Shown here in pieces: positions 44,091-52,438 of a stretch of DNA of 64,000 nucleotides (position 1 is its first letter; the number at the start of each line of letters is the position of its first letter). The position numbers and the translations under genes were made by a program. The stretch is from Kineothrix alysoides (GTDB lineage Bacteria > Bacillota > Clostridia > Lachnospirales > Lachnospiraceae), in the NCBI RefSeq assembly GCF_000732725.1, contig NZ_JPNB01000001.1, positions 682,001-746,000 on the forward strand. The letters are read 5' to 3'. Under the pieces are notes generated by a model. The model was not told where the DNA came from. It did not search any database and worked only from the letters and a program-made list of their open reading frames with translations.

Positions 44091-44850
44091 CGACGATAAA
44101 GAATTGCAGCAATTGAAAAAGCGGATAGCGGAGCTGGCGAGAAAGTCTTATGAACATAACATATATACTTACATAGGATTTTTGAGCATGGCGGAGCAGG
44201 ATGTGTTCTATAGCATGGAACAGGAGATAAAGGGAATCTCATATAAAGTATTCGGCGGAAGCGAAGATTGTGAGCGGCAGATGCTCCGGTTCGGGAGCGC
44301 AGAAAGCTTAGGATATGAGGAGCAGTTCCCCATTATCTGTCTTGCGGTTAAGCCCCTCATTGAGAAATTTGCGGACGAGCTAAGTCATAGGGATTTTCTT
44401 GGGGCGCTCATGAATCTGGGAATCGATAGAAGTACTGTAGGCGACATATTTCTCCAAGGGAAAAATGCATATATATTCTGTACAGATAAAATTGCACCCT
44501 TCATCATAGAAAATCTGGATAAAGTAAAGCATACCAACGTAAGATGTGTAGTGGAGGATGCTGCCGTATGCTTTCCGGCAAAAGAGCCGGAGATGATAAA
44601 GTTTACGGTTTCTTCGGAGCGTGCTGATGCTGTGTCATCGAGGGTATATCAGATGTCCAGAAACCAGAGCCTTTTGCTTTTTAGGGAAAAGCGGATATAC
44701 ATAAACGGCAGGGTAAATGAGAACAACAGCTACCTGCTAAAAAGAGGAGACATTGTTTCCGTGCGTGGTTACGGAAGGTTTATTTACTATGGCTGTGAAT
44801 ATGAAACGAAAAAAGGAAAGCTAAGCGTGCTGGCTGGAATTTATAAATAA
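44083..44850 (+). CDS. ylmH: YlmH family S4-domain RNA-binding protein
   Basis: Cytoplasmic RNA-binding protein of 255 residues, the relative of B. subtilis YlmH associated with cell division clusters and ribosome rescue. The middle domain has the pattern DFLGALMNLGIDRSTVGDI. The C-terminal S4 domain reads SSRVYQMSRNQSLLLFREKR, then IYINGRVNENNSYLLKRGD. The TTG start at 44083 overlaps the end of the previous gene. It is not in its usual division cluster here. Confidence 0.88.
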   Translation: MYNDDKELQQLKKRIAELARKSYEHNIYTYIGFLSMAEQDVFYSMEQEIKGISYKVFGGSEDCERQMLRFGSAESLGYEEQFPIICLAVKPLIEKFADELSHRDFLGALMNLGIDRSTVGDIFLQGKNAYIFCTDKIAPFIIENLDKVKHTNVRCVVEDAAVCFPAKEPEMIKFTVSSERADAVSSRVYQMSRNQSLLLFREKRIYINGRVNENNSYLLKRGDIVSVRGYGRFIYYGCEYETKKGKLSVLAGIYK

Positions 44851-44892
44851 GAAAAGGCGCGGGGAGCTGATTTTTATGAATAAGGAGGGTCT

Positions 44893-45807
44893 ATGTATTC
44901 CTATACGATGGCACAATGGTTATTTTTCTTTTATTTTTACTGTTTTTTCGGATGGTGTTTTGAATCGACATTTGTTTCTTTGAAAAAACGCAGCTTTGTT
45001 AACCGTGGCTTTATGCGGGGGCCTTTTCTTCCGCTGTATGGAAGCGGCGCAATTATGATGCTGGTAGTATCTATGCCCTTTCAGCACAATATTCTGCTGA
45101 CGTATGCAGCAGGATGTATCGGAGCTACGGTGTTGGAATACATAACGGGCGTAGTTATGGAGGGGTTGTTCAAAGTGAGGTATTGGGATTACTCCAATCA
45201 GAAGTTCAATTTTAAAGGGTATATATGCCTGACCTCCACTCTCGCATGGGGCGGTCTGACCATATTGATGACAAGAATCGTACATAAGCCCATCGAGCAA
45301 TTGGTGTGGGACATTCCTCATAATATCCTTATGACAGTCGTATTCATTCTCACGATTTATATCGTGGCGGATTTTACATTATCCTTTAAGGCGGCAATCG
45401 ATCTGCGCGATATTCTTGTGAAGCTGGAAGCGGCGAAGGAGGAACTTGAGCGTGTACAGCGTCGTCTGGACGTAATTATTGCCGTATCTAACGAAGGCCG
45501 GGAGGCGAAGAAGCAGGAGAGGGGCGAGAGAGTGGATGAACTGCTCTCTGGTATAGAAGAACGACTGACGGGATTAAAGGAAAAGATTCAAAGCGGTGTT
45601 TCGGTATATCCTGAAAGTATGCGGGAAGAAATTCTGGATTTGTGGACGAAATACAAGATAAATCTGGAGAAGAGCAGCCAGCTTAGGAATCTTATTGACA
45701 TCTATAAGCGCCGGCTGATCAAGGGTAATCCTGGCATGGTTTCCGCTAAATTTAAGCATGCTCTTCAAGAAATAAAAGATGTTGTATACGATAGATTGAA
45801 GAAATAA
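44893..45807 (+). CDS. CmpB-type putative ABC transporter permease (PF06541-like)
   Basis: Membrane protein with five or six N-terminal helices and motifs FGWCFESTFVSLKKRSFVNRG and RYWDYSNQKFNFKGYICL, the hallmark of the CmpB family. This is followed by a long cytoplasmic coiled coil (LEAAKEELERVQRRLDVII). AGGAGG precedes the ATG. The function is unproven. A shorter relative lies at 59796-60197. A terminator follows. Confidence 0.8.
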   Translation: MYSYTMAQWLFFFYFYCFFGWCFESTFVSLKKRSFVNRGFMRGPFLPLYGSGAIMMLVVSMPFQHNILLTYAAGCIGATVLEYITGVVMEGLFKVRYWDYSNQKFNFKGYICLTSTLAWGGLTILMTRIVHKPIEQLVWDIPHNILMTVVFILTIYIVADFTLSFKAAIDLRDILVKLEAAKEELERVQRRLDVIIAVSNEGREAKKQERGERVDELLSGIEERLTGLKEKIQSGVSVYPESMREEILDLWTKYKINLEKSSQLRNLIDIYKRRLIKGNPGMVSAKFKHALQEIKDVVYDRLKK

Positions 45808-45826
45808 AAAAAATAATTTCTTAGTG

Positions 45827-45863
45827 ACTTCCGCCTTAAATGATAATAGGGCGGAAGTTTTTT
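45827..45863 (+). terminator. Terminator after the CmpB-type gene
   Basis: ACTTCCGCC and GGCGGAAGT form a 9-bp stem followed by six T residues. The next repeat copy starts within the T-tract. Confidence 0.85.
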
Positions 45864-45986
45864 ATGTAATAGGAAAGCGCTCCTATTACATAAAAGATAG
45901 ATGCGCAGCTAAGTGCAAAGTATTTTCTTCCTATGATGTAAAAATCCAGGCATATGATGCGCAGCTATGCGCGCTGAACAAAAAAA
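45860..45986 (+). repeat. Interspersed palindromic repeat, copy 5
   Basis: The left module is a perfect 15-bp inverted repeat, TTTTATGTAATAGGA with a six-base loop (45860-45895). The GATGCGCAGC block occurs twice (45900 and 45956), as if two copies were nested or partly duplicated. The right end GAACAAAA is incomplete. Confidence 0.85.
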
Positions 45987-46117
45987 TCATATAAAAGATT
46001 GACAAAATATGTTTCTAGTACTAAAGTAACAGAAATATAGTGCCGATATATATTATAAATAGGACTATAGTACTATTTTTGTCCCGTGAAACATGCACCT
46101 AGAAGGGAGGCAAGCTC

Positions 46118-46273
46118 ATGAGTTATGAAACATGGATGGTACAATCGGTTGTTATTGTTCCGAAACTGAGAGATTATAAAACCGGTAGATCTGTAAAGGA
46201 AAGTAAAAAGGAAAAAAGGGAGACTGCCGGTAAAAAGGATTTTGAATCGATTCTTAGACAAATGATGAAATGA
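46118..46273 (+). CDS. Hypothetical small basic protein (51 aa)
   Basis: Strong ribosome site GGGAGG, ATG and 52 codons ending 20 bases before the PAS-GGDEF gene. The product begins MSYETWMVQSVVIVPKLRDY and ends KKDFESILRQMMK, with a Lys-rich middle and no membrane span. Its position suggests co-expression with the c-di-GMP enzyme. A candidate promoter is TTGACA at about 46000. The family is not recognised. Confidence 0.6.
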   Translation: MSYETWMVQSVVIVPKLRDYKTGRSVKESKKEKRETAGKKDFESILRQMMK

Positions 46274-46293
46274 CATAAGGAGAATTAGAAATT

Positions 46294-48120
46294 ATGGAAG
46301 AGAGTTTAAATGAAGGACCTGATGCCGGGCTCCCCTTGCAATACATTATAGAAAACTTGCCGGAAGCCTTTTACATCATCGATGTTGAGGGTGTGATTCT
46401 TTATGCCAACCTGAAGGGCCTTGAGTTATGTGGAATTAAGCCTGAGGATATTGGAAAACAGAATTTTTTTTCCTATTGGGTTGAAGAGAATAAGCGTATC
46501 CTTTGGTTTGACAGCGTTATGAAGGGAGGGCGAAGCGACGGTTTCGAAATGCAGCTTAAGAATCCGTCCGGGAAGGAGATATGGGCGGTCGCAAGCAGTA
46601 TTACGACACAATATCAAGGTCAGGTCTGCATCCTAGCAACGGTAAGCAATATAACGGAGAAAAAGCGGTTAGAGGCAGCACTTAAACGTAATGAAGAGAA
46701 ATGCAGCTTGCTTACGGAATTTACGGCCGATGTGGTATGGGTATATAACCTTCGGTCAGGGAGTTTTACGTATCTTAGTCCTTCCTATTTCGAATTGACA
46801 GGATTTACCGTAGAGGAGGGCTTGGCCAATGGGCTTTCCGCACACGTAATGCCGGAGTCATATGCAGTATCGCAGGAATTTCTCGAGAAAAATCAAGACG
46901 ATTTTTTGGAGAATCCTTCTGCTCAGAAGCACTACCTTATGGAAGTACGCCTTCAGCGTAAAGATGGAGATGGAGTATGGGTAGAGGTATCTATTAAATA
47001 CAGATACAATGAAGACGGCGAGATAGAGACAATAGGAGTCAGCCGTAACATTGAAGAGCGTAAGCAGGCAGAAAATGATATACGTTACTTAAGCTATCAT
47101 GATCAATTGACGGGGCTTTTTAATAGAAGATTTTACGAAGAAGAGCTGGAGAAAGAAAAATTTCAAGAAAATCTTCCTTTTGCTCTGCTTCTTTGCGATA
47201 TAAATGGCTTAAAGCTGACGAACGACGCCTTTGGGCATATGGTGGGAGATGATTTACTTAAGCGCTTTGCCGGTATATTGGCAGAGAAGCTGCGTTCCGG
47301 CGATGTAGCAGCGCGCATTGGCGGAGATGAATTCGTGCTTCTTCTTCCTAAGACTGATCAAGAAGCTGCGGAGAAACTGGCGGCGCGTATTCGAGCGGGA
47401 ATAGAGCAGTCCAATGCAGAAAATCCCGATTTACCAATGCTGTCTGTGTCCTTCGGATGGGCAGTGAAGAAAAATGCAGAAGAGAAGTTCGAGATGACCT
47501 TTTTGCAGGCAGAAGAGAGGATGTACAGTCAGAAGCTGAGAGAAGGTGTTTCAAGGAAAAATGAAATGGTTCAGCTCGTATTGCAGAAGCTGTTTGCAAG
47601 AAATCAGAGGGAGTTTGCTCATTCCGAAAATGTGGGACGACTGAGTATGGCTATTGGAGCGGCAATGGGGCTTCAAATTACCGCATTAGAGGAACTGCGG
47701 ACTCTTGGGCGCCTGCATGATATCGGTAAGGTAGGAATTTCGGAAAATATTTTGAATAAGCAAGGAAAACTGAGCGAAGGAGACCGGATGGAGATCAGAA
47801 GGCATCCGGAAATCGGCTATCAGATACTCCGTTCTGCCGACAAATACGCTTCTATCGCTGAGGCAGTGCTTTCCCATCATGAATGGTACGATGGAAGCGG
47901 TTATCCCAGGAAGCTGAAAGGTCAGGAGATTCTGCTTGGCGCAAGAATTATAGCGGTAACGGAGGCTTATGATAAGTTGATAAATGGAGACAACTTCTGT
48001 AAGCCCGTAAGCAGACAGGCTGCGGCAAGCGAGCTTTTGGCCGGTGCCGGGACAAAGTTTGACCCGGAAATCGTAGAGCTGTTTCTTTCTGAGGTCATAG
48101 AACCTATGGCTACCGCTTGA
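46294..48120 (+). CDS. PAS-PAS-GGDEF-HD-GYP cyclic-di-GMP protein
   Basis: A 608-residue cytoplasmic protein with two PAS sensor domains (about 15-120 and 130-250). The GGDEF domain has an intact active site RIGGDEF near residue 342 and an RxxD inhibition site (RSGD) five residues before it. The C-terminal HD-GYP domain has LHDIGKVGIS near 473 and HHEWYDGSGYP near 528. Both c-di-GMP synthesis and breakdown look possible, with feedback control. AGGAG precedes the ATG. A bidirectional terminator follows. Confidence 0.92.
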   Translation: MEESLNEGPDAGLPLQYIIENLPEAFYIIDVEGVILYANLKGLELCGIKPEDIGKQNFFSYWVEENKRILWFDSVMKGGRSDGFEMQLKNPSGKEIWAVASSITTQYQGQVCILATVSNITEKKRLEAALKRNEEKCSLLTEFTADVVWVYNLRSGSFTYLSPSYFELTGFTVEEGLANGLSAHVMPESYAVSQEFLEKNQDDFLENPSAQKHYLMEVRLQRKDGDGVWVEVSIKYRYNEDGEIETIGVSRNIEERKQAENDIRYLSYHDQLTGLFNRRFYEEELEKEKFQENLPFALLLCDINGLKLTNDAFGHMVGDDLLKRFAGILAEKLRSGDVAARIGGDEFVLLLPKTDQEAAEKLAARIRAGIEQSNAENPDLPMLSVSFGWAVKKNAEEKFEMTFLQAEERMYSQKLREGVSRKNEMVQLVLQKLFARNQREFAHSENVGRLSMAIGAAMGLQITALEELRTLGRLHDIGKVGISENILNKQGKLSEGDRMEIRRHPEIGYQILRSADKYASIAEAVLSHHEWYDGSGYPRKLKGQEILLGARIIAVTEAYDKLINGDNFCKPVSRQAAASELLAGAGTKFDPEIVELFLSEVIEPMATA

Positions 48121-48125
48121 CTTTA

Positions 48126-48157
48126 CAGGCGCTTTTCATGCTAAGCGCCTTTTTTGT
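48126..48157. terminator. Shared terminator between convergent genes
   Basis: GGCGCTT and AAGCGCC with TTTTTT on the right and a weak A/T run on the left. The stop codon of the leftward PHP gene lies inside the stem. Confidence 0.8.
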
Positions 48158-48968
48158 AGGCTTCACGTTCCTTGTGACTTGGTAGGTATTCATACAAGTG
48201 GCTCTTTAAGAGTTCCATGTTGCGTTTGTGCCTTTTGAACAATGCAAGAAATTTATTATAAAACCAGAAGGAATATACCAAAACGTTATTTATTCTGCCG
48301 ATTTTCTGTTTGGTAGTGAACATATATCTTTCGCCGCCCGAAGAAATCGCTATGTCGGAGCAAAGGGCATGAATGAAATCCGTTTCGTTTTTTATTACGG
48401 CTTCGATCATCGTGTAGCCGAAGCCAACGCTTTCCTCCCTGTGCGAGTCACTGCCGCCGATTCCCGGCTTTTCAAACCGCTTGGCCAGTTCTCTTGCGGC
48501 CATGTTGGATTGCGGAGATTCACAGGCATTATAGGTTTCGATAAAGTCGAAGCGGGTAATCAGGCTGCGGGATTTCTTGCCGCGCCTTGTATTCATCAGG
48601 CTCAGGTATTTCTCACCGCAGGGATGTGCGGGGCCTAGAATTCCGCCGAAATGATGAACGATATCGATCAACAAATTGACGGGAAGTCCGCGAAGTTCTA
48701 AAAGCGGCAGATGAACGTCCGTAGGCATAATAATAATGATATGTCCGGCATCGATGGTATCGTATTCGATACCCTTTAGAACGACGAAATCAGGGAATTC
48801 GCTGTTCAAATTATATTTTTTATAATAACGATATGCTTTGTAGGAGTTGTGATCCGTAATGAGCATACCTTGATAACCTTTTTCCTGAAGCAGGCAAATC
48901 GCGTCTCGTATGGCAATTTTACCATCCAAAGAACCTTCCTTCGTATGGCAGTGCATGTCGAATTTCAA
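48141..48968 (-). CDS. PHP domain phosphoesterase
   Basis: Metal-dependent phosphoesterase of 275 residues. Metal ligands appear in KFDMHCHTKEGSLDG, LITDHNSY, GPAHPCGE, FIETYNA and GGSDSHREE, a complete PHP set. The start is a TTG at 48968 preceded by AAAGGATGG. It could hydrolyse nucleotide or histidinol-type phosphates (YciV-like). The C-terminus is basic. Confidence 0.85.
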   Translation of the reverse strand: MKFDMHCHTKEGSLDGKIAIRDAICLLQEKGYQGMLITDHNSYKAYRYYKKYNLNSEFPDFVVLKGIEYDTIDAGHIIIIMPTDVHLPLLELRGLPVNLLIDIVHHFGGILGPAHPCGEKYLSLMNTRRGKKSRSLITRFDFIETYNACESPQSNMAARELAKRFEKPGIGGSDSHREESVGFGYTMIEAVIKNETDFIHALCSDIAISSGGERYMFTTKQKIGRINNVLVYSFWFYNKFLALFKRHKRNMELLKSHLYEYLPSHKEREAYKKGA

Positions 48969-49252
48969 AAATATACCATCCTTTCGTATGTTCGTGCAAA
49001 ATAAATTTCACACTGTCGTTGATAAAGTCCCAATATTCACATTGTACCCTAAATGGACAGGAAGTAAATATATTTCTCAATTTTTTTTGTTTATGTCTGT
49101 TTATAGTGATGGGAATTTGCTTTTGCGGTATAGAGATTTCCTTTTTATTGATTTTGAACATTATCATGTATGGGGAAATGTGCGGTGCAAAGTTCTTTAT
49201 ACAAAGGTAGAAGACCAGGTTCTAACGATTTGAAGTGATAGAAAATTTAGAC

Positions 49253-49281
49253 TTGACAATCATAAAAATTTGGATTAATGT
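49253..49281 (+). promoter_or_regulatory. Promoter for the T-box leader and ABC importer
   Basis: TTGACA, a 17-base spacer and TAATGT. The 48969-49252 gap before it is AT-rich with no supported gene; overlapping frames on both strands there lack ribosome sites. Confidence 0.65.
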
Positions 49282-49289
49282 AAATAAAA

Positions 49290-49598
49290 GAGAAATAAAC
49301 GACAAACCTATGAGAAAGAGTAGTAGGTATCAGGAACTATTGCAGAGAGCCGTCGGTGGTGGAAGGCGGTATAGGGAATCTTACTGAATGGACTTTCGAG
49401 GCTGGGCTGAACTTATAGTAGGTACCGGCGGGATTCGGACCCGTTATCCATCCGACGTGTATGACAGTACATGAATAAAGTGGTCGATGCCTATGGCATG
49501 TCAATTTGAGTGGTACCGCGATAATAAGGCTTATATTAAGTTTACTTATGTTAAGTTTATTACCGTCTCAAGCAATTAGCTTGAGGCGGTTTTTTTGT
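49290..49598 (+). promoter_or_regulatory. T-box leader with terminator
   Basis: tRNA-sensing leader. Stem I base ACCTA/TAGGT (49306 and 49419) encloses a specifier loop with AGTA on the 5' side and GAAC on the 3' side. The AGAGAGCC region and the T-box sequence TGGTACCGCG (49511-49520) follow. The terminator is ACCGTCTCAAGC / GCTTGAGGCGGT plus seven T residues (49562-49597). The base after TGG is T, so the sensed tRNA should have discriminator A. Tryptophan is then unlikely. The codon after GAAC reads TTA (Leu); TAT (Tyr) is offset by one. Confidence 0.92.
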
Positions 49599-49734
49599 GC
49601 ACTCGCTTTGTGAAGAAACTTTTTCTTCGGCGGGATACACCTGACATGCTGCAGTGAGGCACTTTTGGATGGAATATGGAGAGTGTAGTTTTTCTTGTAA
49701 ACGGAGGCATAATAAGAAAAGGAGAGTGGAGATT

Positions 49735-50733
49735 ATGAAAAAGAAATTATTAGCAGTACTTTTAACGGCGGTAACTATGACGGCAATGCTGACGGCTTGT
49801 GGAGAAAAGGCTTCGGATGGATATACCATCGGCATTTCCCAATTTGCTGAACACGGTTCCCTGGATAACTGTAAGGAAGGTTTTCTCGCCGGACTTGCGG
49901 AAGAGGGAATTAAAGAAGGTGAGAACCTGAAGGTGCTTTTTGATAATGCGCAGTCTGATACGGGAACGGCCAGTACGATTGCGGATAACTACGTATCGCA
50001 GAAGGTGGATATGATTTGTACCATCGCCACGCCCAGCGCCATGAGTGCGTACAATTCCTGCCTGAATACGGATATTCCGGTTATCTATACGGCAGTATCC
50101 GATCCGGTGGAAGCAGGACTTGCAGGGGCAGACGGTACACCTGCCGGGAATGTGACCGGTACCTCCGACGCACTGGCAGTATCCGAGCAGCTTGAGATGA
50201 TTCGCAAGGTTTTGCCTGAGGCGACGAAAATAGGTATTATTTATACGACCAGTGAAGTGAACTCCGTCAGCGCTATTGAAGAATATAAGAAATATGCAGG
50301 CGATTACGGATTTGAAATTATAGAGACGGGAATCAATACCATTGCCGATGTGGGTATGGCGGCAGCGGATATCGTAACAAAGGTTGACTGTATTACGAAT
50401 TTGACGGATAATACAGTAGTATCCGCATTACAGACAGTAATTGCGGAAGCAAACAATGCCGGAATCCCGGTATTCGGTTCCGAGGTGGAACAGGTCAAGG
50501 CGGGCTGTGTGGCTTCCATGGGTCTGGAATATTATGAGCTTGGCAAGCAGACCGGTAAAATGGCAGCTAAGGTATTAAAAGGTGAAGCAAAGGCTTCTGA
50601 AATGAATTTTGAAGTTATCTCGCAGCCCAGCTTATATGTGAATACGGCAGCAGCAGAAAAAATAAACCTTGCATTGGACGATACGTTCGTAAGCAGTGCA
50701 TATGAAAAGTTCGACGAAATAATTGTAGAATAA
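49735..50733 (+). CDS. ABC transporter substrate-binding lipoprotein (TrpX-like)
   Basis: Extracellular solute-binding lipoprotein of 332 residues. The signal peptide MKKKLLAVLLTAVTMTAM ends in lipobox LTAC. The mature part reads YTIGISQFAEHGSLDNCKEG and fits the ABC_sub_bind family (TrpX/YtrF-type) that binds amino acids. The start was set at the ATG after AAAGGAGAG. It is the first gene of a three-gene importer controlled by the T-box; the cargo is likely the amino acid of the sensed tRNA. Confidence 0.9.
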   Translation: MKKKLLAVLLTAVTMTAMLTACGEKASDGYTIGISQFAEHGSLDNCKEGFLAGLAEEGIKEGENLKVLFDNAQSDTGTASTIADNYVSQKVDMICTIATPSAMSAYNSCLNTDIPVIYTAVSDPVEAGLAGADGTPAGNVTGTSDALAVSEQLEMIRKVLPEATKIGIIYTTSEVNSVSAIEEYKKYAGDYGFEIIETGINTIADVGMAAADIVTKVDCITNLTDNTVVSALQTVIAEANNAGIPVFGSEVEQVKAGCVASMGLEYYELGKQTGKMAAKVLKGEAKASEMNFEVISQPSLYVNTAAAEKINLALDDTFVSSAYEKFDEIIVE

Positions 50734-50754
50734 GAAATTACCGGAGGAATTACA

Positions 50755-51648
50755 GTGACTTTATTACTCAGTGTGTTGGAACAAGGTATGATATATGCCA
50801 TTATGGCTCTGGGGGTATATATAACCTACAAAATATTGGATTTCCCGGATTTGACGGTAGATGGAAGCTTTCCTATGGGAGCGGCAATTACCTGCATGCT
50901 GATTTCTTCCGGAATGAATCCTCTTGCAGCGCTGCCCATAACGTTTGCGGCGGGAGCGCTGGTAGGTATATGTACGGGACTCATCCATGTCAAGCTGAAG
51001 GTGCGGGACCTTTTGTCGGGCATTATCATGATGACTGCTCTTTATACGGTAAATTTGAGAATTGCCGGAAGGGCTAATCTGCCTATTTACAACATGGCTA
51101 CGATTTTTGATAACGGCTTTATCAATGCCGTTTTTCCGGAAGGTATGTCGGCGTATAAGACAGTAATCATTATTTTCCTTATTACTATGATTACTAAATA
51201 TTTGCTCGATGGTTATATGAGTACAAAGTCAGGCTTCCTCCTTCGTGCGGTAGGCGACAACGACGTTATCGTAACCTCTCTGGGAGTGGATAAGGGGCTG
51301 GTGAAGATAGTCGGGCTCGCCATCGCTAACGGCTTGGTCGCTCTAAGCGGATGCATATTCGCCCAACAGCAGAGATATTTCGATATTTCTATGGGAACGG
51401 GCACGGTAGTCATCGGACTTGCCAGCGTTATCATAGGAACAAGTCTTTTTAAGAAGGTGACGTTCTTCAAAATAACCTCCAGTGTGGTAATCGGTTCTCT
51501 TCTATACAAAGGCTGCGTGGCGCTGGCTATCAGAATGGGACTTCCTTCTACGGATCTCAAGCTGATTACCGCGGTGCTGTTCCTTATCATATTAGTAATA
51601 GGAATGGAAAGAAAGAAGACGGGAGGCAGACATGTTAGAGCTAATTAA
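50755..51648 (+). CDS. ABC transporter permease (TrpY-like)
   Basis: Membrane permease of 297 residues and about eight helices, of the branched-chain/ribose permease family (BPD_transp_2). It has DFPDLTVDGSFPMGAAITCM and GLVALSGCIFAQQQRYFDIS. The start is GTG with GGAGG seven bases before. It overlaps the ATPase gene by 17 bases. It works with the preceding binding protein. Confidence 0.9.
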   Translation: MTLLLSVLEQGMIYAIMALGVYITYKILDFPDLTVDGSFPMGAAITCMLISSGMNPLAALPITFAAGALVGICTGLIHVKLKVRDLLSGIIMMTALYTVNLRIAGRANLPIYNMATIFDNGFINAVFPEGMSAYKTVIIIFLITMITKYLLDGYMSTKSGFLLRAVGDNDVIVTSLGVDKGLVKIVGLAIANGLVALSGCIFAQQQRYFDISMGTGTVVIGLASVIIGTSLFKKVTFFKITSSVVIGSLLYKGCVALAIRMGLPSTDLKLITAVLFLIILVIGMERKKTGGRHVRAN

Positions 51649-52405
51649 TATTAATAAAAATTATAATGCCGGTTCTATTAATGAACTTTGTCTCTTTCAG
51701 GATTTTTGTCTTAAGATAGATGAAGGAGACTTTGTGGCTGTGGTAGGCAGCAACGGTTCCGGCAAAACCTCTATGTTAAATATTATCTGCGGCAGCATCG
51801 ACATCGACAGCGGCAGAATAGAGGTAAACGGAGAGGATATGTCGGGAAAAAGGGACTTTTTCAGGCACCGCAAAATCGGGCGCGTGTATCAGGACCCGTC
51901 CAAAGGAACCTGTCCCAGTATGAATATTTTGGAAAATATGTCCATTGCTGATAACAAGGGGAAGAAATACGGTCTGGGGCGCGGCGTGAACAAGGCGAGA
52001 ACAGATTATTATAAAGAGCAGCTTAAATCTTTGAATCTGGGCCTTGAGGATAAGCTGTATACACAGGTAGGCTCTTTGTCCGGCGGGCAGAGGCAGGCAT
52101 TGGCTTTACTTATGTCAACCATGTCTCCTATTGAGTTTTTAATATTGGATGAGCATACAGCTGCGCTGGATCCCAAGACCGCGGAAATCATCATGGAACT
52201 GACAGATAAAATAGTCAGGGAGAAAAAGGTGACCACCATCATGGTCACCCATAATCTACGCTATGCGGTAGAATATGGGGATAGACTTTTGATGATGCAC
52301 GAGGGCAATGTGATTCTGGATAAGGCAGGCGAAGAGAAGAAGGGGCTGCAAACGGAAGAAATAATGAGCGTCTTTAATAAAATTAGCGTGGAATGCGGGA
52401 ATTAA
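51632..52405 (+). CDS. ABC transporter ATP-binding protein (TrpZ-like)
   Basis: ATPase of the same importer, 257 residues. Walker A is VVGSNGSGKTSMLNI, the signature is VGSLSGGQRQALALLM, Walker B is FLILDEHTAALDP and the H-loop VTHNLRYA. The DEHTAALD reading (H in place of P) is usual for this subgroup. GGGAGG precedes the ATG, which lies inside the permease gene end. Confidence 0.92.
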   Translation: MLELININKNYNAGSINELCLFQDFCLKIDEGDFVAVVGSNGSGKTSMLNIICGSIDIDSGRIEVNGEDMSGKRDFFRHRKIGRVYQDPSKGTCPSMNILENMSIADNKGKKYGLGRGVNKARTDYYKEQLKSLNLGLEDKLYTQVGSLSGGQRQALALLMSTMSPIEFLILDEHTAALDPKTAEIIMELTDKIVREKKVTTIMVTHNLRYAVEYGDRLLMMHEGNVILDKAGEEKKGLQTEEIMSVFNKISVECGN

Positions 52406-52438
52406 TGATAAAAGACAGCGCCTTTTGATATTCTCCGA

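Noticed and set aside
48910-49233. Overlapping short frames on both strands in the gap before the T-box
   Set aside because: No ribosome sites, and the two strands contradict each other. The AT-rich spacer is better explained as a promoter region.
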